This document shows positions 45,701 through 56,254 of a stretch of 64,000 bases of DNA, piece after piece (the stretch's first letter is position 1; every line of letters starts with the position of its first letter). Source of the stretch: Zeugodacus cucurbitae (lineage: Eukaryota; Arthropoda; Insecta; Diptera; Tephritidae). The stretch is from contig NC_071670.1 in NCBI RefSeq assembly GCF_028554725.1, positions 20,092,001 to 20,156,000 on the forward strand, read 5' to 3'. Made by a program: the position numbers and the translations under genes. Below the pieces are notes generated by a model. It was not told the DNA's origin and searched no databases. It saw nothing but the letters and a program-made list of their open reading frames with translations.

Positions 45701-47045
45701 TATGCAATTCCGCACATATTTCAAAAAATAATTATTATCACAAATAAAAATTAACTTTTATATTGAAAGTTTTACGAGAAACTATTTCGAAATATACAAA
45801 ACTCACCAAAAACGGTTAAAAAATTACGCTCTTTCATACAAAATATATGAAAAAAATATTATGGGCACTGGGTACCCTCAGTTACGTATAGAGTACTCAC
45901 CATATACAATGCTTATTTCTTATTTATTCTTGTTATAATAGCTATATAATATGTAACTAAAATTATACCAACTCATAACCCAAATCATAGATTATCAATA
46001 TGCTTAAAAAAGGTCACATTGGTCAATATCAAAAATTACTCATGGTTCTAAGGTTAAGTACTAAAAATGGGAGACTTACATAAGTTCTATTGCCAATTCA
46101 AGAGTTCGAGTTAAAGAAGTTTGAGTTATAAAAGGAAATATGAAAGGAATTTGATTTCTAAATGCTATTGCCTATTCAAAAGTTCGAGTTATGGAGATCT
46201 TCGAGTTATGGAAGTTCCACTATATTGATTGTTTGTATTAAAAAAATGTAAAAATACCCTTGTTTTCTGTATCTGAAACCCACCTAACCCCTTATGCCAT
46301 GCTTGTGTAACAGCTGATTTTTGGGTTTGAATTATTAGTAGAGTAAAAGAATAAATTAAGTAATTCTATTTAATTTGGATCTAGCCTTAATGCTTATAAA
46401 AGTGTAGTGGTGCTAATAAATCTGCATTTATACTTCTCATAATTTCTTTGTTTTTCAGCGGACGTCGTTAAGGAGAGATGGAAAGTTTTTCGATCGATTT
46501 TTGTGAGAAGACTGAAAAAAATGCACATGGGCGAACTGATTAAGCCGTATTACCTACACGAGCATATGCAGTTTTTACTACCGTATTTGCGAAAATCGTG
46601 GGATCCTGAATGTTGTAACAAAATTTTATTAGAAGAAAGCGAAAGTCGTGTTGTCACCAATAATCAAAATAAAAATTCAATTATCAATTCAAATTGCAAT
46701 TACGAACAGTCGGAAGTATTAAGCCAGGATGAATTCAACTCAATCTATCTCAATGATATACCGCAAAATTCAGCCAATGAGTGTAAGAGAGGACGAGCTT
46801 CAGATAAAGATAACCCCCCGGATTCCCGCAAACATTCGAGTACTAAGTTAGACTTTCCTGCTAAGCGTTTGAAAATCAGTCAAGTTGCAACGCATTCACA
46901 AGATCAAGAGCGCACGGGCGATGAAGACTATAAACGTCAATTTATGTTAAGTTTATTGCCTGATCTTGAAGAAATGAATAACGAACAAATGCGTAAATTT
47001 AAGTTCAAAGTTAGTGCACTCATAAATAATATTTTTCAAAAGTAA
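39731..47045 (+). CDS. MADF-BESS domain protein, gene 4 (two exons, divergent)
   Basis: Exons are 39731-39878 and 46459-47045, phase 1 at the same codon as genes 1-3; donor C|GTAAGTA, acceptor TTTTTCAG|CG; 244 aa. MADF: EKYPCLYNNTLKEYS, GAWVEVAEELSS, ERWKVFRSIFVRRLKK, FLLPYLRKSWDPECC. The linker is Asn/Ser-rich and lacks the VTNCTP and SIPRR motifs of genes 1-3, but NSIYLNDIP recalls their DPIYLENYEP. BESS residues are ~208-244 (FMLSLLPDLEEMNNEQMR). The 6580-bp intron is loaded with mobile DNA (solo LTR, MITEs, RTE fragment). Exon 1 is two codons shorter than in genes 1-3. Intact frame and splice sites; probably the outgroup paralogue. Confidence 0.85.
41147..41950 (+). mobile_element. MITE with AACTACATAGCTCGCG ends, copy a (carries a solo LTR)
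   Basis: The ends AAACTACATAGCTCGCGTAT and GCATTCGCGAGCTATGCAGT are inverted. The whole element is the inverse of copy b (44435-45080), apart from a 364-base solo LTR at 41230-41593. Confidence 0.65.
41230..41593. mobile_element. Solo LTR
   Basis: Begins TGTAAAAGATTTCC and ends TTTTCGTTACA, with a 4-bp duplication ATAT on both sides (41226-41229, 41594-41597). MITE copy b shows the uninterrupted target (GCGTATATATCGAGC on the inverse strand). Internal CCCTTATATAG could be a TATA region. The 4-bp TSD and ATAT target suit Ty3/Gypsy elements, but the family is unproven. Confidence 0.75.
42003..43805. mobile_element. Second copy of the gene 2 promoter element, with RTE insertion
   Basis: Starts CTCAGTATATACAGTAGAAA and aligns in patches with 8963-10077: the GAGGCGTACTTGGGTTGTGT block (42063), GATGGTTTGAAATGC (42824) and the GTGGCCAAAAATAA...ACCACAGAGAA block (43538-43565). 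The right TIR is reduced to a CTGTATGTACTGTGGT scrap. Interrupted by RTE fragment G. Confidence 0.6.
42967..43457 (-). pseudogene. RTE-type fragment G (CATA tail)
   Basis: Minus strand, from LNSKVLSRRTKIKLYKSL through AEAWTMSTSDETTLG and RIGNGEYRRRWND-like sequence, a deletion, KRQRLRWLGHVVRMDEN, GGSRGRGRPPLRWKDQV and the terminal GGTTGCAACGCCAATCACAT plus CATA run. Same 3' subfamily as fragment B. Confidence 0.8.
43806..44434. other. Gene 4 intron interior, no recognised feature
   Basis: AT-rich sequence without ORF, repeat end or RNA signal that I can identify. Confidence 0.45.
44435..45080 (-). mobile_element. MITE with AACTACATAGCTCGCG ends, copy b (uninterrupted)
   Basis: Left GCAGAAACTACATAGCTCGC, right the inverse of GCTGAAACTACATAGCTCGC; 646 bases; opposite orientation to copy a. 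Matching blocks include AACGTTTGACAGTTGAGTTG, TTGAAAATTTTCAACTT and AAATCGCCGTCCATATTATT. No ORF supported. Confidence 0.7.
45081..46458. other. Distal gene 4 intron; one Tigger-like end
   Basis: 46090-46225 contains repeats of GTTCGAGTTATGGA ending TGGAAGTTCCACTATA, a decayed right end of the family at 40871-41961. The rest shows nothing recognisable. Confidence 0.4.
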
Positions 47046-47148
47046 AACTTTAATTACTTAAAAATTAAAATTAATTAAAATAACACTCATTAAATAAGCT
47101 TTATTATTTTTACAAGGAAATTGTAAATATCACAACCATTCTAAATAT

Positions 47149-47154
47149 AATAAA
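47149..47154 (+). terminator. Poly(A) signal of gene 4
   Basis: AATAAA, 104 bases after the stop codon, first of an overlapping AATAAATAAATAAAT run. Confidence 0.5.
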
Positions 47155-47639
47155 TAAATAAATACGTGAAAACAGGAGTTTCGAATACAGCTTTCATATT
47201 TTAATGATTTCTATTTTTGGTTTTTCTATTAAACCACGTGTATTTTTTCTTTCGAAATAGTTCTCAATTGACAGACAGCCATAGCAGAGTTGAGTTGAAT
47301 TATGATCAATAATACCAATAATGCCAATTATCAATCATAAAATCATTCTAGTATTAATATTTTCTATAAACTATTTGGTTTAGATTAGGTCAATTTATTA
47401 CTTACGCTTTTACCATTTTAGTTTCACTAGTCAAAGAATATCAATTTCTGGCCTCATATACTTATGTATGTACATATATATATTCGCAATTATGTAATAA
47501 CGTTGCTGACGAACTAACCGGCTATTCATGGCGGCTTAGCAGTGCGTTGACCGGTTTGACAACTGACAATAAAATGAATAAAACGGCCATAAAATAGCAT
47601 AAATCAAACAAAAAAAAACTTTAGAAAAGGAAAGATTTC

Positions 47640-47940
47640 AACAGCTTACATAGAATTGTTAAGCTAAATAAATAGGTAAAAGTTTCTTATGTACGAGGGC
47701 TGCTATATATATTTCTGGCCTAGGCAACACTAAGTGTTAAACAGCTTACATAGAATTGTTAAGCTAAAAAAAATGGTAAAAGTTTCTTATGTACGAGGGC
47801 TGCTATATATATTTCTGGCCTAGGCAACACTAAGTGTTAAACAGCTTACATAGAATTGTTAAGCTAAAAAAAAATGGTAAAAGTTTCTTATGTACGAGGG
47901 CTGCTATATATATTTCTGGCCTAGGCAACACTAAGTGTTG
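47640..47940 (+). repeat. Three tandem ~100-bp units made of flank plus mariner left end
   Basis: Units start at 47640, 47740 and 47840. Each has AACAGCTTACATAGAATTGT, a linker, AAAGTTTCTTATG, then the mariner terminus TACGAGGGCTGCTATATATA and CTGGCCTAGGCAACACTAAG. Only the third continues into the mariner. Units differ mainly in the A-run and an ATAAATAG variant in the first. Confidence 0.85.
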
Positions 47941-48542
47941 CCAGGTGCAATCTGACATTTCCATTGGAAAGTTTGACATTTTTTAGCATAACATCACTCA
48001 GAACGTTTTGTCATTTAATCGTGAATTGTTTTATTTACAGGGAATTAAAAAATTCATCTCGGCCAAAAAATTGAATTAACTCGTAAACATTTTCGTGCGA
48101 TCATTTTTCACAACTTTCGACGTGGATTATCGCGACAAGAGTGCATCGATGAACTAAAATCTTTGTATGGCTATGAAGCACCATCCTATAGCACTGTGAA
48201 AAACTGGTACAACGAATTCAATCGTGGCCGACGCTCGCTCAAAGACGAATTCCGTGAAGGTCGTCCAAAAACAGCCGTTGTGCCAGAAAACATCGATAGA
48301 GGTATGCCTATGCATTTCTCCCACCAGCATACATTCGATATTGCATGAACACCTGGCCGTAAAAAAGGTTTGACAATCGCTCAAAAAAAAGCTCAAAAAA
48401 AGTGCTTCGAAAATTGGTTTGAGCTCATGCAAAAGTGTACAAATCTTGATGGAGAATAGTTTGAAAACCAATAAAACCATTTTCGTTGATAAATATTCCT
48501 ATTTTCATTATTAGGCCAGAAATATATATAGCAGCCCTCGTA
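47893..48542 (+). mobile_element. Internally deleted mariner, copy 2
   Basis: Full-length ends: TACGAGGGCTGCTATATATA at the left, the exact inverse at the right (48514-48542). The transposase N terminus (HFRAIIFHNFRRGLS, YSTVKNWYNEFNRGR, REGRPKTAVVPENID) is in place. The start codon is TTG at 48070, not ATG, and the core is deleted, although bases 48301-48350 keep a piece that copy 1 has lost. Non-autonomous. Confidence 0.85.
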
Positions 48543-51500
48543 CGCGAGAAATGAACGGCGTGTGTATTTTTATATAAGGCAATGTGTATTTTTATATAAG
48601 GCAATTTGTACATATTGTACACATATGAATAACTTTTTACTTTCCTTCACCGCACACAAGGTAAAATTTGAAGTTAACCAATATGTTCTAATAAATATAA
48701 AGTTGAATTCACGATCGATTTTACAATTTCGAAAGAATGATCACCCTAATATAAATTAGGTTTTTTAATTATAAAAAACATTTTTTTATTGGAGCATTTG
48801 TAACTCCTTTATTGAGGTGTAAATTACAACTGAACTACTTAATTCTAATTTTTCTTAAAATTAGGCTTAAACTCTAAAGCAACGCTGACACTGTTGGAAA
48901 CGGTTAACATTTTGTTCCACAGGATTACACTAGATTTGTCAGCACTTGTTGCAGGTGCAATATAGCTTATTGGCAAAAATTAAAAGGGTTATGTTGCCAC
49001 TTGTAACTAATTAAAAAATAATTATGTTAAGTGTGGGGTAGCTTAATTGGTGTTAACTTATACAATAATGCAATTTTAGCTATCTACTACATGGCTAAAG
49101 GTCTCAGCAATGCTGGCACGAAACTGAGCTTGAGAAACCTGGAATCCGCTGTGTTATGCGTATTATCACTGTCACTTATTTTATTGTTTGTTTGAAACAT
49201 TTGAATCACTATTCACTGTGTACTAATACGAGGTGTATCATTAGCGAATAGGACGAATCGGGCATGCCGTTCGAAATGTGACGGTTTCTTTTTGAAGATT
49301 CCCCACCGACAAAAAAAAAACATATGTACAATTGATTGTATTATATACATTTACATACGAGAATAAAATAAATTAAAACAACTTTTATTTCAAGAGTTAA
49401 GAAAATGCTAAGTAATTCTGGAAAATTTTGAGATTGAGAAGCAGACATATGTATGTAAATTAATGGAATTTATATTTTTAGTGATACTAATACCTATAAA
49501 TTTGAATAATAATATAGTGAGAATAATGAATTTTCATAATTCCATCAAAAATAATTAACAAATTATGGTCGAATAAATCAGTCTGGAATCGTTTGTACAT
49601 ACATTAATATGTAAATACATACATATATGTAAATGCTTGTGCGAATACGTCAAACAGTTGATTTTGCAATATATGGTTTGTAAATGACAAAGCTATAAAG
49701 TCTTAAGTTTATCTCTCTCTTTGTTTTGGAAGCGAAGCTAATCAATTATTGAATCCAAATATGAATGAATACTTTTTAATTTTTATTAATTAATTAATTA
49801 TTATTAATGATATATATTATTATATTTCGATGAATCTCTCTAACATTATTCAATTCGACTATATATTCTTCAAAAACGAAGTACGGCTAAACCAAAATCA
49901 AACTAAGTAAAGAGTAATGTTAGATATTAAACAAATAAGTAGTTGTCATAAAGAATTCACAAAAAAATGTCAGGCGAAAGTAAAACTCATTATAAGGCTG
50001 GGTATTCGTCTATGTTACTCATATGAAAAATACTGAGTCCACGCAAAGTTAAACGTCTTTATTGTTGTTCTGTTTATGAGTTTTTGTGCGTATTCGTTTC
50101 GGTTGATGGATGGCGTAGCAACAACAAACAGCAGCTGGCAGAGACGCGCTCTCTGCACTTGACCTTGTGGGCCATGTCACCGGCGCACATCGTGAATAAT
50201 ACAACATAACAGCGAATGCAAGCAAACAACTAAATTTATTGTCCGCATAAAATACAAATTTACAAATATACATACATAGATATGTGCATACATATATTCA
50301 TATATGCACAAATGTATACATTCTTATGTACATATGTATGTATTGGCTACACACGCTGACTGAACGATGACTAAGTAAAACCGCAAGATTCAACCCTTCG
50401 TACGCATGAAAAAAACAAGCGGAAATGGCTAAGATATGTTAAAAAAACAGTAGTAAGACAAATTGTGTATTTATATGTACATATGTACATATTATACACT
50501 TGCCACCAAAACTATACGCACAAGCAAAATGGTGCGAGAAAATTTTTTATATGACTAGTAAATAGTTGGAGCTTTAAATTTATTATCATTTATTAATATA
50601 TGTATATTTCGACAGTATGAACAATAAATGTTAAGCTAAAAATAGTGTGTAAAACATGATTTACAGTGTTCTGAAAAATTTCTAAAATAGTAACAACAAT
50701 AACCGCAAAAATTTAACCGGACTAAATTGTATATCCTTGATAAACTGAATACTTTTTTTAAGTGCGCTTGAAAATATTTTAGAATTGAAGAAAGACAAAG
50801 AGTTTTAAGGAAGAATTCAAGATTTGATAGTTTTAAACAAGTATGGGATATATGTGGAAGTACTTTAATTATTTTAACTTAATTGTTCGAGTCATCCATT
50901 TTGAAACACATTTAATATTAATTAAAAGGAAAATATCATTTGATTAGCTCTTAAGATAATGAATATACATACATACATATATCGATTATTTACAAATGTA
51001 AGTTGTTGTACGCGGATTTTAGCAATTGAGTGTACACTCATACACATGTTTTAAAATTCACCAATACCAACAATAAAATCGGTGCGAGCAGCAATAGTTT
51101 GCGATAAGACAAACAAATTGGCTGAATGTTAAATTATAAGCAGCGACGCTGGCAGCGGCCAATGACATTGAGCGACCGACAGCTGATGACGAGCCAACTG
51201 CCGCAAATAAAGGCCAGTGGAGCTGTATTATTCAACACTCATACTAAGAAGATAACAACGTATATAAGTATGTGAATATGTGTGTATGTATGTTTGCATT
51301 CTTAATTAGCGCGCAAGTCATAAGAAGTGCAAAAACATGCCGAAAGATACATTAAGAATTAAGTGTATAAAAGATACATAAAACTTGTGAAATATGGCAC
51401 AATATGTCAGTTAAAATATTCCAAGAATAATAATTTTGCATAGAAAAAATATAAAGTAGACACTGACAACTTTAGAAAATACACAGAAATCAAAGAAAGA

Positions 51501-51756
51501 ATACAAAACAAGCCAGGGGGTATCTTTTGTCAGCGAAATTTAAAATCGCAAATAGAAAGTATGTACGCACTTGAATAGATTATCGAACCAAACGGGTTAT
51601 TAATACCGCAACCAGTAAGAATATTGCTGTTGCAATACGTAGTATGAACTAGGCACCAATGACATTTTTCATGACTCATGCCGCACAATATGTCGCAGCC
51701 TACATATTTACATACATATATCCATAAAAATATTTACATACACACACACACATAAA
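48543..51756. other. 3.2 kb without recognised gene
   Basis: AT-rich, with several TATG/CATA microsatellites (49600, 50260-50345, 50960, 51270). GC-richer islands at 50100-50220 and 51130-51230 (CAGCGACGCTGGCAGCGGCC) stand out but give no convincing ORF or splice structure. Could be intergenic or intron. Confidence 0.45.
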
Positions 51757-52845
51757 ACAAGTAAGGAAAGGCTTAGTTCGGGTACAACCGAACATTTTAT
51801 ACTCCAGCAATTTATTGATGTAATTTTATAAAGATAACACAATTCGACCCATATATTCTGCATAAAGTTCAATAGAATACCGAAAATCATCATAAATAGT
51901 AAATGGGGACTGGGGTAATTCCTGAACCGATTTCACTCGTTTTCACCACCAAGATACAATATATCGAAGACTATACGCTCCTTAATTTTATATTACTAAT
52001 AATTAGGTATATGGGATCTGGGGGAAGTTATGACCCGATTTTAACCACTTTTGGTACAGAGACAAACTGTTATAAGAAAAAAATTCAGAGGGAATGAATT
52101 ACATTAAAATATCTGAGAGATTTACCTAAATTTTCGGTGAAAAATTATTCTTAGGCACCGAGTTCTCATGTTCGATATCAGGGGCCTTGAAAAGTCATTG
52201 CCCGATTTTGACAATTTTTCCACAAGTGATGTCACAGCTCATACTTTCTATTTCCGATTTCGCCCATATTCCACCCGTGTCATCAGGGTGTCAAGAAAAT
52301 ATTATGTACCGAATTTCATTGAAATCGATCGAGTAGTTGTTGAGATATGGTTTTTGACCCATAAGTGGACGACGCCACGCCCATTTTCCATTTTGTAAGA
52401 AAATCTCAGTCCAGTTTCTTTCTGATATTTCTTCCGTAAAATGTAGTATTTATGTCGTTTTTCGTTAGTGAGTTAACTCACTTTTAGTAATTTTCAACCT
52501 AACCTTTGTATGGGAGGTGGGCGTTATTATCCGATTTCTTTAATTTTTGGACTGTATAAGGAAATGTCTAAAAGAAACGACTGCAGAAAGTTTGGTTTAT
52601 ACAGTTTTTTTTTGGTTTGCAAGATATATAAAAAAACCCTATTTGGGGGCAGGGACACGCCCACTTAAAAAAAAATATATCCAAATGTGTCCCTCCCTAA
52701 TGTGATTCTATGTTCCAAATTTTATTTTCATAACTTTATTTATAGCTTAGTTATGACACTGTATAGGTTTTCGGTTTTCGCCATTTTGTGGGCGTGGCAG
52801 TGGAGAGTATAAAATCACAACCGAAATTAGCCCTTCCTTTTTCGT
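51757..52845 (+). repeat. GTTCGGGTG repeat, rearranged copy VI
   Basis: Left AACAAGTAAGGAAAGGC with GTTCGGGTACAACCGAAC. The consensus is followed to ~52802, where a deletion joins an inverted left end (GAGAGTATAAAATC ... AGCCCTTCCTTTTT). Both termini are therefore of the same type, a foldback-like derivative. Confidence 0.65.
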
Positions 52846-54144
52846 TTGCAATGATTTTGGCCTAAAATTGTGTGTAAAAAAAGAATTTTTATCGGTAATA
52901 AAAAAGCTTCGATTAAGCACTAGAAAATATAGTTCAGAAGTCTGTGTAAAACTTTTGAGACTAATCGGTTCAGCCATTCTTCGAATCCAGGTGAGATTAT
53001 AGGTTTTCTTTTCATAATCTCAATCGTTACTTTCTTAATATAAATTGAATAGGCAGGCTCATCTGGCAAGATGATTTTGGGGACGTTTTGTACCTCAGCA
53101 TTATACCTCAGCATTGTTTTCGTTATCGGAATTAAGTTCGGCCGAACAATTTAATGCAAGTGGTAATCAAATGCTTCGGCTTTCTCTTGAGTATCTCTGC
53201 AGCTGTAACCATATCTATATTTTTTTACTTCATTAGCGCTTATTATTATATTATAAACTTTTCAACTGTCAAATCAATTTCTTCGCAAGATTTTAAGGGT
53301 ACTCGTATGTATATTCAAACAAGTTTGATTATAACAAAATATGAGAATGACCAATTGATACTATAATATACAATGTTTATCAGTCAAGATCATCTACTAT
53401 CGGACCTCAAAAAATGTATAGTCACATATGCAAAAATTTCCTTACAGTAAATAAACATATTCCAGTTTTACTAGGATTAGTACATGCATACATACATATA
53501 TACATACATAATCAAATATATATTTAAGTCATATGTTGGTCATGTGGGTAAATGTGTGGGAATATTCGCAGAAACTTATTTCCACGACGAATTTGAGCAA
53601 TTGCTGTAGAAACAACAACAAACTCTCGAGTAAACAAGTAAAATAATAATGGCGCCACTGCATGGGGTCACTAGCGTTGTGTTGTTTACTTTGGTGACAG
53701 AGAAAACAATCTCCTAAGCACATGCAAAAACACATCCATCAATGAAAATATGCATATGTACATATGTATATATTTGTACATGTTTATAATAATCAGTATA
53801 AAAATACATATATATATACTTAAATAAGTTTATTTACAAGTACAATTATTTATTAGTTGATCTCTTAGACGCTCTTTTGCTTGCCAACAGAACATCGGCT
53901 CTTTGATTGTTTGTTGTGCCAGTTAGAGTGTCAAAGGGTTTACAAATTTAGTTAGCGCCCTAGTTTTTGAATATCTTACTTTGGCAATCCCTACTATGGA
54001 TTTAAATTATTATGAGAATGCTCAAATAATTCACACTATAGATATTATTCTTAGACCAAAAGGTAGAAGCCTTGAACATTTTAGAGAAACCTTCATATCA
54101 TTCGATAAATTGATCACATTACAATTCTTAAATCATTAGAACAG
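52846..54144. other. Stretch without recognised gene
   Basis: 52905-52990 (ATCGGTTCAGCCATTCTTCG) resembles Helitron interior sequence. The rest is AT-rich with CATA repeats. A GC-richer piece at 53640-53720 shows no gene. Confidence 0.4.
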
Positions 54145-54152
54145 CTTGCTAT

Positions 54153-55003
54153 TAGTGTCCGACCGATACCAAATTTTTGGCCGATGACGATGCCGATCCT
54201 TCAACTTTATTTAGTAAATTACTATAGGTCTAGTAAAATTAATCCGTTATTTTCAAAGAGATGACTTTTGTCATTTCTATTTCGCATTGTGAAAGGCGAT
54301 AGAATCTTCGGAAGCTTGCTTGGCAGGTTCTTTTGCATGCACCTTATAGTCCAGGCCAGCACCAAGTGATTATAACGTAATCCTATCTATGGCGAACTTT
54401 TTAAAATAGGCACTCATAGTTACGAATGCTATAATAGTGGCTTTATGACAAAACCTTCAAAATCTCGACAAGTTGTTAAAAAAAACTGTGCATAAATGAC
54501 ATAAATCGAATCTTTCTAACAGTGCTAAATAAATCCTTCAATTTAACACTAAAGCTACCAGAGCGGTCAAATTACCGCTTTTGAGACTTTGAAAACTAAT
54601 TATTTAATATTATATGATAATTATTTTGTATTTATTGTTTATCCTAAATTCTGTATTAATTACAAATAGTGGTCATTTCACCGTCATCTGTAGAAGTAGT
54701 TATGTATATAAAATGTGTCAGTACGTTTATTGTTAATGCAAAATTATTGAATACAATACAATACAATATACAAGACTTAAATTATCATCGTGATGAATTA
54801 TTAGTTTAGTCAAATGTGAATCACTGTGTTTTATATGGTAAACAGAGGAATTCAAATTTTATGCTTTAAAAAATAAAAAAGTAAAAATGTATTTTAGTGT
54901 AATTCGAAAGAAGTAGAAAGAATCGGCCTAATATAGCCGATGCCGATGCTGAATTTTGTGGCCGAAATGCCGATACCAAGACCGTTTAATCGGTCGGTCT
55001 CTA
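54153..55003. mobile_element. hAT-like MITE, copy 1 with perfect 8-bp TSD
   Basis: Left TAGTGTCCGACCGATACC, right the inverse of TAGAGACCGACCGATTAAAC, flanked by CTTGCTAT on both sides (54145-54152, 55004-55011). The TSD fits hAT nTnnnnAn. 851 bases, no transposase. Same family as 32439-36153. Confidence 0.82.
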
Positions 55004-55070
55004 CTTGCTATGGGAACCAAAAAATTAAATTCTGTATATGGAAAACAAGGTATACTCCGAGCATTATAAC

Positions 55071-56010
55071 GGGTGATTTTTTTGAGGTTAGGATTTTCAT
55101 GCATTAGTATTTGACAGATCACGTGGGATTTCAGACATGGTGTCAAAGAGAAAGATGCTCAGTATGCTTTGACATTTCATCATGAATAGACTTACTAACG
55201 AGCAACGCTTGCAAATCATTGAATTTTATTACCAAAATCAGTGTTCGGTTCGAAATGTGAAATCCGCTTTTTTATCGACAAATTTTGTTCAGCGATGAGG
55301 CTCATTTCTGGTTGAATGGCTACGTAAATAAGCAAAATTGCCGCATTTGGGGTGAAGAGCAACCAGAAGCCGTTCAAGAACTGCCCATGCATCCCGAAAA
55401 ATGCACTGTTTGGTGTGGTTTGTACGCTGGTGGAATCATTGGACCGTATTTTTTCAAAGATGCTGTTGGACGCAACGTTACGGTGAATGGCGATCGCTAT
55501 CGTTCGATGCTAACAAACTTTTTGTTGCCAAAAATGGAAGAACTGAACTTGGTTGTCATGTGGTTTCAACAAGATGGCGCTACATGCCACACAGCTCGCG
55601 ATTCTATGGCCATTTTGAGGGAAAACTTCGGAGAACAATTCATCTCAAGAAATGGACCCGTAAGTTGGCCACCAAGATCATGCGATTTAACGCCTTTAGA
55701 CTATTTTTTGTGGGGCTACGTCAAGTCTAAAGTCTACAGAAATAAGCCAGCAACTATTCCAGCTTTGGAAGACAACATTTCCGAAGAAATTCGGGCTATT
55801 CCGGCCGAAATGCTCGAAAAAGTTGCCCAAAATTGGACTTTCCGAATGGACCACCTAAGACGCAGCCGCGGTCAACATTTAAATGAAATTATCTTCAAAA
55901 AGTAAATGTCATGAACCAATCTAACGTTTCAAATAAAGAACCGATGAGATTTTGCAAATTTTATGCGTTTTTTTTTTTTAAAAAGTTATCAAGCTCTTAA
56001 AAAATCACCC
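55071..56010 (+). pseudogene. DD41D (rosa-like) mariner, internally deleted
   Basis: Ends GGGTGATTTTTTTGAGG and the inverse of GGGTGATTTTTTAAGAGC, next to TA. The frame starts at ATG 55182 (NRLTNEQRLQIIEFYY), loses ~130 residues of the DNA-binding region at ~55275 with a frameshift, then is open to 55905. The core has SDEAHFWLNGYVNKQN (first Asp), MWFQQDGATCHTA (second Asp) and RSCDLTPLDYFLWGYV (third Asp). Forty-one residues lie between the second and third Asp by my count, hence DD41D. The catalytic core is intact; the DNA-binding half is missing. Confidence 0.87.
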
Positions 56011-56019
56011 TTTCACAAT

Positions 56020-56215
56020 TTGCAAGAGTCGAAGGAAGTCAAAATTTTCCAACGAAGCCCACTTTTGGGTCAAAAACCATAAGTCAGGAACTATTCGACC
56101 AATTTCTATGAAATTTGGTACATAATATTTCCTTGACACCGATGGAAAATGGGCGAAATGGGTTAACAACCACGCCTACTTCTTACAAGGTATTCAAATA
56201 TTAAAATACAAGCGT
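56020..56215 (-). repeat. GTTCGGGTG repeat scrap
   Basis: AACCATAAGTCAGGAACTAT and GGTTAACAACCACGCCTACT match the interior of the family on the minus strand. Confidence 0.55.
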
Positions 56216-56254
56216 TTTTATGGGCACAGCTTTTTAGACAACAGCACAACTTCG

